Source: Symbiodinium natans (taxonomy: Eukaryota > Sar > Dinophyceae > Suessiales > Symbiodiniaceae). From it: 62,000 nt of DNA. A model generated the notes under the pieces. The model ran no database searches. It was given only the letters and a program-made list of their open reading frames with translations, and had not been told where the DNA came from. Made by a program: the position numbers and the translations under genes. Below, piece after piece: positions 33,291 to 43,669 of this stretch. The stretch lies in contig CAJNDS010002343.1 of assembly GCA_905221605.1 (NCBI GenBank), positions 235,474-297,473 of the forward strand, given 5' to 3'. Position 1 is the stretch's first letter, and each line of letters begins with the position of its first letter.

Positions 33291-33870
33291 CTAAGCAGGT
33301 TCATCACCAATATGACACATGTCAATCCTTCGAACATTCATCCTGGTAGTGTTTGTTGTTCTTGTTTGCTGACTGGTCGCTGATGACGAAGGTGCTGTTG
33401 TAGGTGCCCGGGAAATGCCAGCACTACTTTGTTGGTCTTCCTGCACTTGCCTTGTGTGGCCACCACGCATGTCACGTTGTTTCAATCTGCATTCAGCTTC
33501 GTAGTGACCAAGCTTCTGACAGTAGTTGCAAAGACCTTTCCTGTGACTTCCTTTCTGGCTAGACTTTCCACCACCTTTTCCATAGCCTCCAAAGCCGCGT
33601 CCAAAACCACGACCTTTTCCTCTTCCTTTGAAGCCACGACCTCTTCCTTTGTATCCTCTTCCTTTTCCATATCCAGACTCCCAATTTTGCTTTCCTTTTC
33701 CTTTTCCTTTAAAACTCTTTCCTTTTCCTTTACCTTTTCTTTGTCCTTTTCCCTTTCCTTTTCCTTTGACTTGATTGATATCCATGTCTGCTTGTCCACC
33801 ATGGTCTTGACCACTTTCAATCAAATCTGTGGTTGTCTGTCTTTTATCTTTTGTTGTTAACCTTGTCCAC
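33291..33870 (-). mobile_element. gag: Copia-like gag fragment with CCHC zinc knuckle
   Basis: The frame runs about 193 codons to a stop at 33291, with no ATG at its upstream end. It breaks off a few bases from a telomere-type tract, so the 5' part is lost. Order: a short WTRLTTKDKRQTTTDLIES segment, a basic KGKGKGKG/GRGFKGRG region (about residues 36-112), then a knuckle CNYCQKLGHYEAEC fitting CX2CX4HX4C (C115, C118, H123, C128), and a Ser/Thr/Gln-rich tail. Gag knuckles package element RNA. The Lys/Gly-rich arrangement is typical of dinoflagellate copia elements. No protease, integrase or reverse transcriptase follows; the next sequence is the AT-rich repeat. A dead fragment is most likely. 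Confidence 0.75.
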
Positions 33871-33875
33871 AAAAC

Positions 33876-33921
33876 CCGAAACTCCTAAAACCCTAACCCT
33901 AAAACCCTAAACCCTAAACCT
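33876..33921. repeat. CCCTAAA/CCCTAAAA tract
   Basis: Five to six units abutting the truncated end of the gag fragment. Confidence 0.85.
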
Positions 33922-34332
33922 GGAAGCCCAAGCCACTGCCCAAACATCCACCTTAGCCGAAATCGAGCTGACCTTAGGTTGCAAGCAGGCGCAACATCTC
34001 ATGCTGGACTGCCGGCTCTAAAAGTTCCCAATGCCAAACAGGGCTAGATGGCTTTCATTTCTCCTAGCGGCCGACCAATTTCAGTTAAGTTTCAGTGGCT
34101 GCTTTCTATCGAAAGGCAAAATAAAGGCCCACAACAAAAACAACACGGCTCCGGCTAGGACCCTCAAGAAGGGTCGCGCCGCCCCGTACCGAACCTGAAG
34201 AATGGATTAGCTGCGAGGATGCTTGAACGGGTCCCGCTGGCGGGCACAGGCTCCTCACAAACCCAACAGCATAAATCTGACTCAACGATAGACGATAGAT
34301 AATGAAAACAAGTTTAAGATCACCGACCATAC

Positions 34333-34453
34333 CCAGAGTCTTCCTTGTTTTCCGCCCTTCATATGCCACCTGCAGCCAACGACAAGCGAAGGCCGAGTCG
34401 TCTGGCAGGCGCCGGCAGAGTTCACGCAGTTGCTCCTGCCGAAGATAGTCACC
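34333..34453 (-). CDS. Probable internal exon, unrecognised
   Basis: The minus strand reads DYLRQEQLRELCRRLPDDSA then FACRWLQVAYEGRKTRKTLG between GGGATAAG and a GGTATGG donor-like site. The peptide is strongly protein-like (amphipathic helix, then Trp/Tyr-containing strand) and GC-rich in third positions, unlike its overlapping frames. A possible upstream exon (about 34650-34732) reads NRTLWASERGPLKSSHVREA. I recognise no family. Confidence 0.38.
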
Positions 34454-34759
34454 TTATCCCCTCTTGAAAAAAGGGCTCTTGACCCGAACTGGGGAGGGGA
34501 GCAGGTCGGCAAACCAGCATGACTCCCCCCCCTTGGCATCTACCAGACCAAGCAGAGGAGAGCCAAAACCAAACCCTTTTCTCAAACGGCACGAAACGAC
34601 TGGAGACAAAACATGGACGCCCAATGCAAAAAGGCAAAAGCAGAGATAGGGGAAAAAGGAACCCATGCAGGTCTCGAGAAATGCTTCTCGTACATGAGAA
34701 GATTTTAAAGGACCTCTTTCTGAAGCCCACAAAGTGCGATTTGTTACTTAGCAGTTAGA

Positions 34760-35390
34760 ACAAGAAGCCCAATGCGCTTCGCTTCAAAAAGCCTCATGAG
34801 ACTGATTCGTCGAAGGTTAAGACAACCGCTCGTGTCCCGACTATTTAACAGGATTACTACTTGTAGGGGAGTTCGCGAACGCTACTGAAAAATGCTAAAA
34901 GATTTGTAAAGTTCATTCATATTTCATGATGCTTCATGCCTTCGAGAAGAATAAATAACTTCCCACAAGCTATCTCCGGAATGACTCAGATTATAACATT
35001 GTTTCAAAGGAGCAAGGCATTGCAAGAAGCAGGAGAGATTTTAGAAATAATCTGAAGGGTGAAGGCGTCACAGCTTCAGGGATTCCGGAAAGATAGCCAG
35101 CACGAATAGGGGGTGTTGAGCCGTGAGGGAAAGCCGGCAGTCCTGCGTCGGACCAGGTTCGGGCGGGCCTACAACGGCATCCTGCGCGCAGCAGGCATAC
35201 CAGCAGTTTCAGGTTCAAGCTTCCGCTGGCTATCCCTCTGCTTCACACAAGACAGCCAAGCCGGAGGCTGCTCATGTCCATGTGCTCATGTCCAGGGAAC
35301 CGAACACAAGCACCGTTTCTCATACAAAGCAGATCGGAGTCCTCTTTCAGCTGCCATCCGAGCACCTCCAGCCGCCAGGAGGCCTGCGCG
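34760..35390. other. No confident gene
   Basis: A plus frame at 35123-35410 is Gln/Ser-rich (AYQQFQVQASAGYPSASHKT) and could be coding, but two frames overlap and no splice sites stand out. Confidence 0.25.
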
Positions 35391-35589
35391 GTTTAGGGTT
35401 TAGGGTTTAGGGCTGTGCCTCAGAAGAGGCAAGCAACGTTCCTTATCCCGGTAGCGTTGCGTAAGGGCTTTTCTCGAAGCTGTCCTAACGCATTGTGTCT
35501 TAACAGTGAGGGAGCACACGAAGTTATTGACTTCGAATATCCAGTTCCTCGGCTCCCGGGAACAAGCAGACCAGCCCACACCTCACCAA

Positions 35590-35754
35590 CCCATCGCTCC
35601 CTTCCAGGCGAGAGCTGCCACATGCGCTGAAGTAGGAGATATGTTCCAAACCCGCACATTCACGCACGCAGAGGGCGTGAAGGCTTTGCACGAGGCAGTG
35701 GGTGCGAGAAGGGTCTCCATGAACATTCCCGCTCAACATCGAAACTCCTTATAG
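35590..35754 (+). CDS. Possible 3' exon, unrecognised
   Basis: The plus frame reads CAEVGDMFQTRTFTHAEGVK then ALHEAVGARRVSMNIPAQHR to a stop at 35754. Composition is protein-like, but no acceptor is clearly defined. Confidence 0.22.
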   Translation, partial: PIAPFQARAATCAEVGDMFQTRTFTHAEGVKALHEAVGARRVSMNIPAQHRNSL

Positions 35755-36177
35755 CCAGCAGGGGCACTATATGCACGTTGATACATCAACAAAAAGTGCT
35801 GACCATCCTGAACCCTAACTTTGACACCCTGAGCCTACTCAGGACTTCCGTGCTTAAGCCGTTTTACGAGGATTTCTGTCTTGGGGGGCACTTCGGGTAT
35901 GGACCCTGATGTGAAGAACCCAAACCCTGCAAACCCAAAGCCCGGAAACTGAAAGGCTGCGTTGGCCTCCAGCTCCTCCCCGAGGGGCTTGTCCTACAGT
36001 TTCTGCTCTCAAGGGGCTTCCAGTTTAGCGTTCCGGGATATTCCTGGGTGATGCGGGGGCCGCTGCTGGATTTTGCTGTTGCGTATGTGCTGTGGCTCGT
36101 GTGCCACCTATATAGGACGCCTACGCAGTGATCACGCTCCCAGGCATCGTGCGGTATACATGTGACTCGCAACTTTG

Positions 36178-36262
36178 TGGTTTAGGGTTTAGGGTTTAGG
36201 GTGTTGGGTTTCAGGTTTTGGGTTTAAGGTTTAGGGTTTAGGGTTCAGGGTTTGGGGCTTTG
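36178..36262. repeat. TTTAGGG variant tract
   Basis: About eleven heptamers including TGTTGGG, TTCAGGTTTTGGG and TTTAAGG variants. Confidence 0.85.
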
Positions 36263-36894
36263 GGGGTTGCTTTATCAAGCTCCAAAGGGTTGGAGTTTCA
36301 AAAGGTAATAAGGTGTTTCGTCGTCAAGATGCAAGGGGTTACAGTTTGAAAGGAAACAAGCAAGGGCGCAGGACACGGCGTTTTCGGAGCGAAGCGCGTC
36401 AGGTAGTCAGTCCGGTACACGAGTGGTCGGAAGAGCTGCGCTCTGCAGGCAAAGGGTACTGGGAAACACGGTCATGTAGGGGCCTAAAAAATCAGAATAG
36501 GGTTTTGCTGTATATTACACGATTGTACTTTAGAACTCGTAATTAACCAGGACTGCCATGCTTCAACCGAGAATTCTGCGATGTTTCTTCTGCTGGTACT
36601 ACTCCTGGTACTATCCTGCCTGCACCGCAACATTGACAATCTACACCCTGCACCGCCTCAAGCCCCCTAAGGCCCAGGCCCTTAAGTATTACATCAGTCA
36701 GTGAACATGCGACACGTTGCAGCTCAGCCAAGGACTACATTGCGCTCTAAGGCGCTTCAGCAAAAAGCTGTCAGGTTGCATCTCAAGCTGTCATTCCCAT
36801 GGAGCCTTCGTCCATTCGGATGGCATGGGAATCGAGTGCCTATAGCATAAATAAAGACGCATCCCTTTTCGGGTCCAGGAGTCCAGTGCCTTAA

Positions 36895-36910
36895 CGTAGC
36901 CATTACGGCT
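36895..36910 (+). other. Weak spliced-leader-like match
   Basis: The 16 bases CGTAGCCATTACGGCT match the core of the dinoflagellate spliced leader (CCGTAGCCATTTTGGCTCAAG) at 14 of 16 positions. The match fails after GGCT. It lies 10 bp before the ATG of a small open frame. It could be a decayed relic from a retroposed mRNA, or chance. Confidence 0.25.
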
Positions 36911-36920
36911 TGCAGTACTG

Positions 36921-37094
36921 ATGTCCTGTTGCTGTCGCCCGACCATCATGATTGTTCTTCTTCGCTTGAATACTCGTCTTGTTTGTACTTTTCTTCATCC
37001 GATCCTGTTGTCAGCGTTCGTATTAGCATTCACTGCCGGTTCTGCTGTTGCTCTGCTAGTTGCAGTACTCTTGCCGTTCTTGCGGCGTTACTGA
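36921..37094 (+). CDS. Possible 57-residue membrane microprotein
   Basis: The ATG at 36921 opens 57 codons to a TGA at 37092. The start MSCCCRPTIMIVLLRLNTRL is followed by one long hydrophobic stretch (about residues 27-53, LLSAFVLAFTAGSAVALLVA and onward) and ends in a basic FLRRY, as in a tail-anchored protein. Similar CTTGTTGCTG-type text recurs at 38.8-39.3 kb (minus) and 40.9-41.06 kb, so it may be part of a dispersed repeat. The spliced-leader-like match just upstream is suggestive only. Confidence 0.25.
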   Translation: MSCCCRPTIMIVLLRLNTRLVCTFLHPILLSAFVLAFTAGSAVALLVAVLLPFLRRY

Positions 37095-37099
37095 TGTTG

Positions 37100-38630
37100 C
37101 TGGAATGCGGCTTGCCACTTTAACACAAGTGGTATGCTGTTCTTGCTACCACCACTCAGCAACCATTCCTACTACGGACACTTCTTGGGTTGCACCTGGC
37201 AGCATGAACCAAAAAACCTTTCTAACGAGACTAGTACGGTGCTGAAGACGAGCATGCCTACTGCGCCTATCTGATACGAAAAGCTGCCAACTCTGGGAGA
37301 GTCCTGGGGTTTTCCCGAGAGTTAAAAATTACACTACTCGCAGCTGCCCTGGTGCTGCTCGGCCTTCAGGTAGCTGGGAGAGAGGCACGTGCAACCTCCT
37401 TCTCTGCTCATCCTTTCGTTTCGCTCATGGGCGTCATATCGTCGGCAATTGCAGCGCGTCCTTTGCCTGTTCCTCTGGGCCTGGATGCAGGCTGTGGGTT
37501 TGGGGCTTGGCGTTTGGAGCTTCGTATAAATAGGATTGACAGGTCACAGATAAGCGATTCAGCCAGATGTTTTTGATCCTAGACCATCCGAACAGCAAGA
37601 CACGATACTCTACTCACACACGTTCCCCCCAAGCCCCAAGCCCCAAACCTGAACGACGTAGCCCTACGCCCAAACCTCTGTTTCCCGAAGACCTAAACCC
37701 AAACCCCGACACCCCAAAAGCCCTAAACCCTCAAACCCCTCATTCCTAGACTCCTAAACCCCAAACCCTAAACCAAAAAGCAAACGTGAACCCATCGACG
37801 CCATATCCGGAATTCCAATCTTCAACAACCGGACCAAGAGTGTCACCAACGTTCATTATCGGTGCTGTGGGACTTGCCACTTATGTCACCTACCAAGCGC
37901 CTGGGTGTGGAGTCCCGCCTCTCTGGCGATATCGACCAGCTTTTTGAGGCTCTCTTCCCTGTTCAAGTTGACACGGATGCCGGCATTCATCAACGCAAAC
38001 CTTGGCTTTCCAGCGCCAGGGCTTGCGGTGCGGCTACAGAATCAGAGCACCCTAAACCCCAACCCTATATAAAGCGGCCCCTAAACTTTATCCTAACTTC
38101 CAAACCTCTTCCAGGCCCTCATCCTGGAACCAAACACCAGGTAGGAACAGAATTTGGAATCTTCCCAGAGCACTTATGTCAGAGAAGGAACCCGAGTGCT
38201 TTCACCATATCCACGTAGTCATTCACTGTCTCGTCGGGTGCGACTGCTTTCGCCTCTCATCCATTTCGAGAGTGGGTCGACGGGCTTAAAGACTAGAGTT
38301 GTGGTCCTTCGTTCCGCTGTCACCACAAAAGAACATGAGAATGATACCCACCACACCATGAGCTGTCCCTGAGATGGGTGTGTGGGTGGTGGGCTTGGAA
38401 TGTGTGGTCCGGGGTTTCTGATAGGAGCTGTCTAATATTAGGGCCTGAACAATTAAAAGGGCTCCAGGGTATTATGTGTACCGTGCTTATAACAGGGAAC
38501 CCTAAGGAATAGTATGACAAGCTTCTACCATAAAGCTTAGGAGTCGGGTGTTGTGCGACCTGCAGCTCCTCCGACCCCCGAACTCCAAAAGGAAGCAGGA
38601 CATGAAGTCTTAAGCCACGGCTTGATGAAG
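37100..38630. other. No supported gene; degenerate CCCTAAA-like text
   Basis: Between 37620 and 37775 the sequence is loosely repeated CCCCAAACC/CCCTAAACC, a decayed telomere-type field. Palindromic AT-rich text near 38430-38510 resembles a degraded foldback element. Confidence 0.35.
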
Positions 38631-38635
38631 GATTA

Positions 38636-38795
38636 GGGGCTTAGGGTTTAGGGGTTAGGGGTCTAGGGTTTAGGGGCTTAGGGTTCAGGGGTTCAGGGGT
38701 TCAGGGGTTCAGGGGTTCAGGGGTTCAGGGGTTCAGGGGTTCAGGGGTTCAGGGGTTTAGGATTTAGGGATGTTTAGGGTTTAGGGTTTAGGGTT
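38636..38795. repeat. Telomere-type tract with ten GGGGTTCA octamers
   Basis: TTTAGGGG-like units pass into about ten identical GGGGTTCA octamers (about 38681-38758), then back to TTTAGGG. Confidence 0.95.
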
Positions 38796-38799
38796 GGAA

Positions 38800-41600
38800 C
38801 ACTGGGCTTCAGATTGATACGCAACAGGTGTCAGCCCCCGTGCTGTCGTTACAATCATCAGCAGCGATAACAGGCGGGATGGAAATGAAACAAACACCAA
38901 AGAAACGGACGTTCGCTGGCGCGCTGTAAAGACCGTAAGGGCAAGCATCAGAAGGGTAATAACGGCGATTGTTGCAGCAAGGTTTGCAATGCCAGCCAGC
39001 AGCAAACACAGTCGTGGCAATACTGGAAATTAACACCAAGACTAGCCATTAAGAACAAGAATGGCCACAGCAGTAAGTATCGTACAATGTTGGTTATTCG
39101 AGATATTTCAAAGAAAGATGCACAGGGAAGAAGCCGATGAGGAACAGGACATAACAGAACCATATAAGCAGGACAGCAACAACACTGCAACAACCATGAA
39201 CAACACAACAAAAAACACTACGTAATGGCAACCATGACGAAAGCGCAGCATGACAATGCAACCGATCAAGATGCACAGAGCAAAGGCCGAAGAAAAGCCT
39301 TAAACACTTTCGCGCTGCAAGGATCTGGGGCCCTCCAACTCTGGGGAATGGTGCTTGTAATTATGCAGGCGTAGTTTTGCTGTAGAGATCTGGGAATGTG
39401 TCGTTCGATTGTGCACAGCCCCAGAGCACAAAGCCTAAACAGCAGCGTCTTGCAAAGGCGCTTGCCTCAAGACCGTATGCAATTTTGCAGCCCTAAAAAA
39501 ACCCTGTAAGTCCCCTCCATCAAACCCTGAACTATACTCCCCTTAGAACCTCAATAAAAATAGTATCAACAAAAATGAAAAAGGGATATAGTGAATCGAA
39601 GGCACCTCGACCATCCGATTCACCCAGGTCTGGGTATCCGAAACGAGCGGTGAGATGCCTGGGCTTGTGAGCCAAAGGCTAGGGCTTAGGGTGAGCTTTA
39701 GGTCCCAGAGTGCGTGCACAGCGTTTCCTTCGGAGTGGGGCACACCCACTTATCCTGGGTTTGTTAACGGGAAAGCTTGGGATGTAATGTCTGGGAATTG
39801 AAACTTACGAGTCAAGTTGGAGAGCGCAGATTCAACCAGCTTCCAAAACAACAACAGCCACACCTGCTACTGGCCAACACTTACCATCTGCAGCTGAGAG
39901 GTGCGATACCTTCCGCGGCCCTCACCTTCGCTTGGGACGTCGCGTACCTTCTCCGGCAGCTCGTTGATTTCCTTCTTCGCCTTTGCAGTTCTGTGATGTT
40001 TCCGAACAACCCAAACCATCGGATTCGTTTACGCCGTTTAGAACTTGGGTTAAGGTCATGGTTAGTTGGAGGTAGACTTTCAAGTTCGAGCTGCGGTTAT
40101 GAGCACCTAGAAGCGGCTGTCGAAGTTTCGGGGTTCGAGAACAACACCTCCATGACGACAGCGGGCAAAGCAAGGTCAGGATTTCCGACCATCCCAACCC
40201 ATATCGATTACACATGCCTACACCAATGAGGTGCGGTCTTGGCCCACCAAAAAGGATGGTATACCGAAGATGCTGATAATGCACAGATAGAATTTGTTCC
40301 TCCGGTCCCGTGTTGAATGACTCACTTGCCCACTACCATTCAATTCCTCACAGATACGCCAACAAGGAGTTTAATCTGCTGGGCTCAAGACAAGTCTCCT
40401 CAGCTCCCCAATAATCATAGTAATCGGCGGTCCTTCTTCGCCACGTCTCGCCCTGCAGAACGTTGAAGGCGCTGTGGGTTTCTTTGCTGACGCGCTCACC
40501 CCAGATTGGGCAGTCGTCGGGAATATCGTGCGTATTGAAGTTCCTTGCGACGCACCCGAAGATTCAGGGTTTGAGCGCTCAGGGCTTCGGGTTTTGGGGT
40601 TTTGGGCTTGGGGGTAAACGGCTTCGGGCTCTTTAGGTTTAGGAGTTTACGGTTTCGGCACTTTGGAAACTTAAAGGACCTGGGCTTCAGGCTTGATGGC
40701 TAAGGATTTAGGGGTCAGGGCCTGGTAGCCTAAACCTGAAACCCCTAAACCCTACAACTGTCAGCAAAGGGGCAGGTAATAGATGTGACGTGCGCATTCC
40801 AGCGCTTGGTATAGCCAGAAGTCGCTCCTTACAACTCGAATCAGGCAACCATTCCTGCTCTTGTTTACGGTTCAGGGTTTAGGGTTCTGCCACTTCCTTT
40901 ACCCGTGCTTTTGGGACCAAATCATACCAAACATTGTCGCTCATCATGCTGTCCTACACTTGTCCCTCTAACCGACTTGCTGTGATTTTCTGCAGCATTG
41001 CTCTAGGTAGTACTGCTACTATGCTGTCTAGCGAGTCTAGTTACTCTAGTGCTGCCACTCTTGCTCATGCCCTAAACCCTACACTCCAAACCCTAAACGT
41101 CTAAACCTAAATCCTAACTCCCAACCCATAACATTCAAGCCTAAACCCTACACTTATGACATGTAAGTCTCAGGACGTGTTCGTTGCCGTGGTGGAGGAG
41201 GTAGTCCAAGAACACGAGGCTGGAGTTGTGGCCCGCCTGGGCCGCCTGAGGGATCCTTGCGTCTCCCAAGAACGAGTATAGGGGTTAGGGACGACAGTAT
41301 CGTTTCAGGGAGTGAAAGTCTGTAGTGGGTCTTTTGCGATTTGGGGATTAGGGCTTTAGGGCCTCAAGGTTTAGGCTTTGGAGGTTGCGGTTATCAGAAG
41401 GGCGAGAAGAAGAAAAACTTGCACAAGTTCGTCGTGGAAGAATCAGAGCTGCCCAAATCCCGTTTGCACCGTGCTTCACGGCTTTGAGGCTCGCCACGTC
41501 CTGGAAACTAACAGCTTAAGAGTTTAGGGTTTACGGTTGAGTTTTAGTGTTTTAGGCTTCCGGCGTAGGGTCTAAGCCTGCTGCCACTTCTAGGATAGAT
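38800..41600. other. No confident gene
   Basis: Minus frames at 38781-39276 are rich in Cys, Val and Leu and come from CAAC/GTTG-type text. The 150-codon plus frame at 39777-40229 shows no domain. Short telomere-like words occur at 40570-40760, 40870-40890 and 41060-41160. Confidence 0.35.
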
Positions 41601-41618
41601 TAAATGAAAAGGGAACAA

Positions 41619-43592
41619 TTAATTGCAAGAGTTCCCGTCCTGATGGTTGTTGGTTCCAGCATGGGCGTGAACCAGGATTCGGTACTTGTCTGTAACTGGA
41701 AAGGACCCGCGAATCCAACTCACCAACATGCCATAATCCTCATAGTCCGCCACGCCTCGGCCTTCCTCCACCAAGATGGCCACAACACGGCGCTGGAATG
41801 CTTCATTCTCTTTCCAAGTTTGGAAAGCTTTCTCCACATCCTCCATCTTCTGCTTCTCCATGGTCCCGTCGCCTCTGAGATTCAAATACTCCATGAGGTC
41901 CACTAAGTTGATAGAAATCTCACCACGGGCAAACTTGTTGTTGATGTGGGCATCCTCACTGCGCCATTCTGCTTGCCAGCCCCACCCAGAATAGATTTCG
42001 TCCAGCTCTTCCACAGCATCTATCACAGACTTTACGAAGTCTGCATCTTTGAAGCGAACACTGGCTTTGAAGGCCAGATCCAAGAAAGCATTCGGAATCT
42101 TGAAGTCTTTGATGCTCTGGATGCCCGCTTTTCTGTCATGCTCACCCGGTGCGAACATTGCTACCAGACCACGCATTGGATCTTCGACCAACTCGCCGTT
42201 ACGGTCTCTCTCCCATTTTGTTTGATCCATATATTTGATCCATTCGAGCACTTGCGTTTCTGGCGTGTACTTCTCCCCGTAATATTGACCAGTGATGGCA
42301 ATGTCGTTGAACTTCATCTTTCGAATGATTCGCAGTGTCAAATATTTCATGTAGCCAGTGTGCCCAAAAGGTGTGTTCGTTGCAGGCTCCCGAATGGACT
42401 GATCCAAAACCACTGGCCGCAAAGATCTCCATTTACGGTCCGGGTCCGGATGGGGATGTGAAAACGGTGGCGTCACCCGTTCAGACGTATCTGGCGGCGG
42501 GGCTGTTGGAAGGGCGACTCGTGTCCCCGGCTCGTCCAGAAGATCGAGAAAGTGTTCTGTGTGTGCTTCAATTATCTTCCACCTTTTGTGGTCGTCACGA
42601 AGAAGAAAGTGTTTTATTGCTTCTGCCGGCATAAGCCCAAAGACACTCATCTTCCATACATCCGACTGTTGTGAATCCTGCTGCGCTTCATCGCAAATCT
42701 GGCGAATCGTTGTCAGCCACTCTGCACTCACTTCGCTTCTTGTACTTGTGAGTCCCTCGAAAATCTTGTTACAGGCGAGGCAAACCTGTATCCCTTCTGG
42801 TGCGTCTTGTAGACGAAGACCCAGGAGTCTGCCGACGGATGCAGCGATCGAGTTCCTGCGGCCGTCTCTGCGTGGCTGGAGGTCGGGCTGATGTGACTGC
42901 AGACCCGAGGGTGAGGGAGGCTCTGGGGAGCGCCGGGTTCGAGGTGCTACGGACCACGGGGGAGCCCGCAAGCCTTGAGAGGAAAGAGCTCGCTGTAAAG
43001 ATTGGAAGGCCACCGGCATCGGAGCCGTGAGCTGACGCAAAGCGCCTTCGGCGCGCTCACGCGCAGCCGGGTCCAGCATGGGGCTGAGTTTGCTCAGGGC
43101 CCGAGCGGACCATCTCTGCACGTAGGACGGATATTCTGTCTCCATCGCCTCCACGACCTGACTCACAACATCTCCAAAATGGAGCCCTGTGAGACTGGCG
43201 CCCAAGGTCGAGGCCATAACATGCAGAGCACAGCAGCTTTGGGCGTGTAGCTCGGCAGTTTGTTGATGATTCTGCATGGCTGCTGCTAGGCGATTGAGAC
43301 ACTCTTGCAAGAGCATCCTGTCCAATGCTGCTGTCTGACCAGCTTGCTGGAAGAGCTCTGCCATGATTTTGATCTGACGCGTCTGCAAATCAACATTATC
43401 CGGCGCTGTTGTCATGGTGTCGACACAACACTCCACCAGACTGCGTAGGCGGGGCCTGCCAAGACGGGATAGTTCGGTCCAGACAGGCTGTGGCCACGCA
43501 CGAGGCCCAGCATCGGCCATGGCTTGGCCATCTTGGCCATCTTGGCCATCTCGGCTACGGCCCGTTAGGCGCAGATCCACCCTGACATTCAT
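41619..43592 (-). CDS. Intronless 657-residue protein, function unknown
   Basis: The ATG at 43592 is the first in frame after a stop near 43630; the frame runs uninterrupted to a TAA at 41619. Residues about 40-230 are helical, with Leu/Ala patterns (RMLLQECLNRLAAAMQNHQQ, RWSARALSKLSPMLDPAARE) like ARM/HEAT-type repeats, but no repeat is certain. A Pro/Ser/Arg-rich linker follows. A middle block contains GIQVCLACNKIFEGL and WKMSVFGLMPAEAIKHFLL. The C-terminal 250 residues are a compact mixed domain (YMKYLTLRIIRKMKFNDIAI, IYSGWGWQAEWRSEDAHINN). Near the start the DNA repeats CTTGGCCAT, giving GQDGQDGQ. A 2-kb exon without introns in this genome suggests retroposition or an unusually simple gene. 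I recognise no catalytic motif. Confidence 0.75.
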   Translation of the reverse strand: MNVRVDLRLTGRSRDGQDGQDGQAMADAGPRAWPQPVWTELSRLGRPRLRSLVECCVDTMTTAPDNVDLQTRQIKIMAELFQQAGQTAALDRMLLQECLNRLAAAMQNHQQTAELHAQSCCALHVMASTLGASLTGLHFGDVVSQVVEAMETEYPSYVQRWSARALSKLSPMLDPAARERAEGALRQLTAPMPVAFQSLQRALSSQGLRAPPWSVAPRTRRSPEPPSPSGLQSHQPDLQPRRDGRRNSIAASVGRLLGLRLQDAPEGIQVCLACNKIFEGLTSTRSEVSAEWLTTIRQICDEAQQDSQQSDVWKMSVFGLMPAEAIKHFLLRDDHKRWKIIEAHTEHFLDLLDEPGTRVALPTAPPPDTSERVTPPFSHPHPDPDRKWRSLRPVVLDQSIREPATNTPFGHTGYMKYLTLRIIRKMKFNDIAITGQYYGEKYTPETQVLEWIKYMDQTKWERDRNGELVEDPMRGLVAMFAPGEHDRKAGIQSIKDFKIPNAFLDLAFKASVRFKDADFVKSVIDAVEELDEIYSGWGWQAEWRSEDAHINNKFARGEISINLVDLMEYLNLRGDGTMEKQKMEDVEKAFQTWKENEAFQRRVVAILVEEGRGVADYEDYGMLVSWIRGSFPVTDKYRILVHAHAGTNNHQDGNSCN

Positions 43593-43669
43593 GTCAGGGA
43601 CTGAGCTGCAGATGCCTGCGCTGATTGAAGCTCAGACTCCTCTGCCCTCCGGAAGCTCGGACTACTGAA

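Noticed and set aside
39664-39684. Second spliced-leader-like match on the minus strand (AGCCAAA..GGCTAGGG)
   Set aside because: Needs both an insertion and a deletion to align, so chance is the better explanation.
43505-43560. GGCCAT repeats resembling a spliced-leader core
   Set aside because: They are the coding repeat for GQDGQDGQ near the start of the 657-residue protein.
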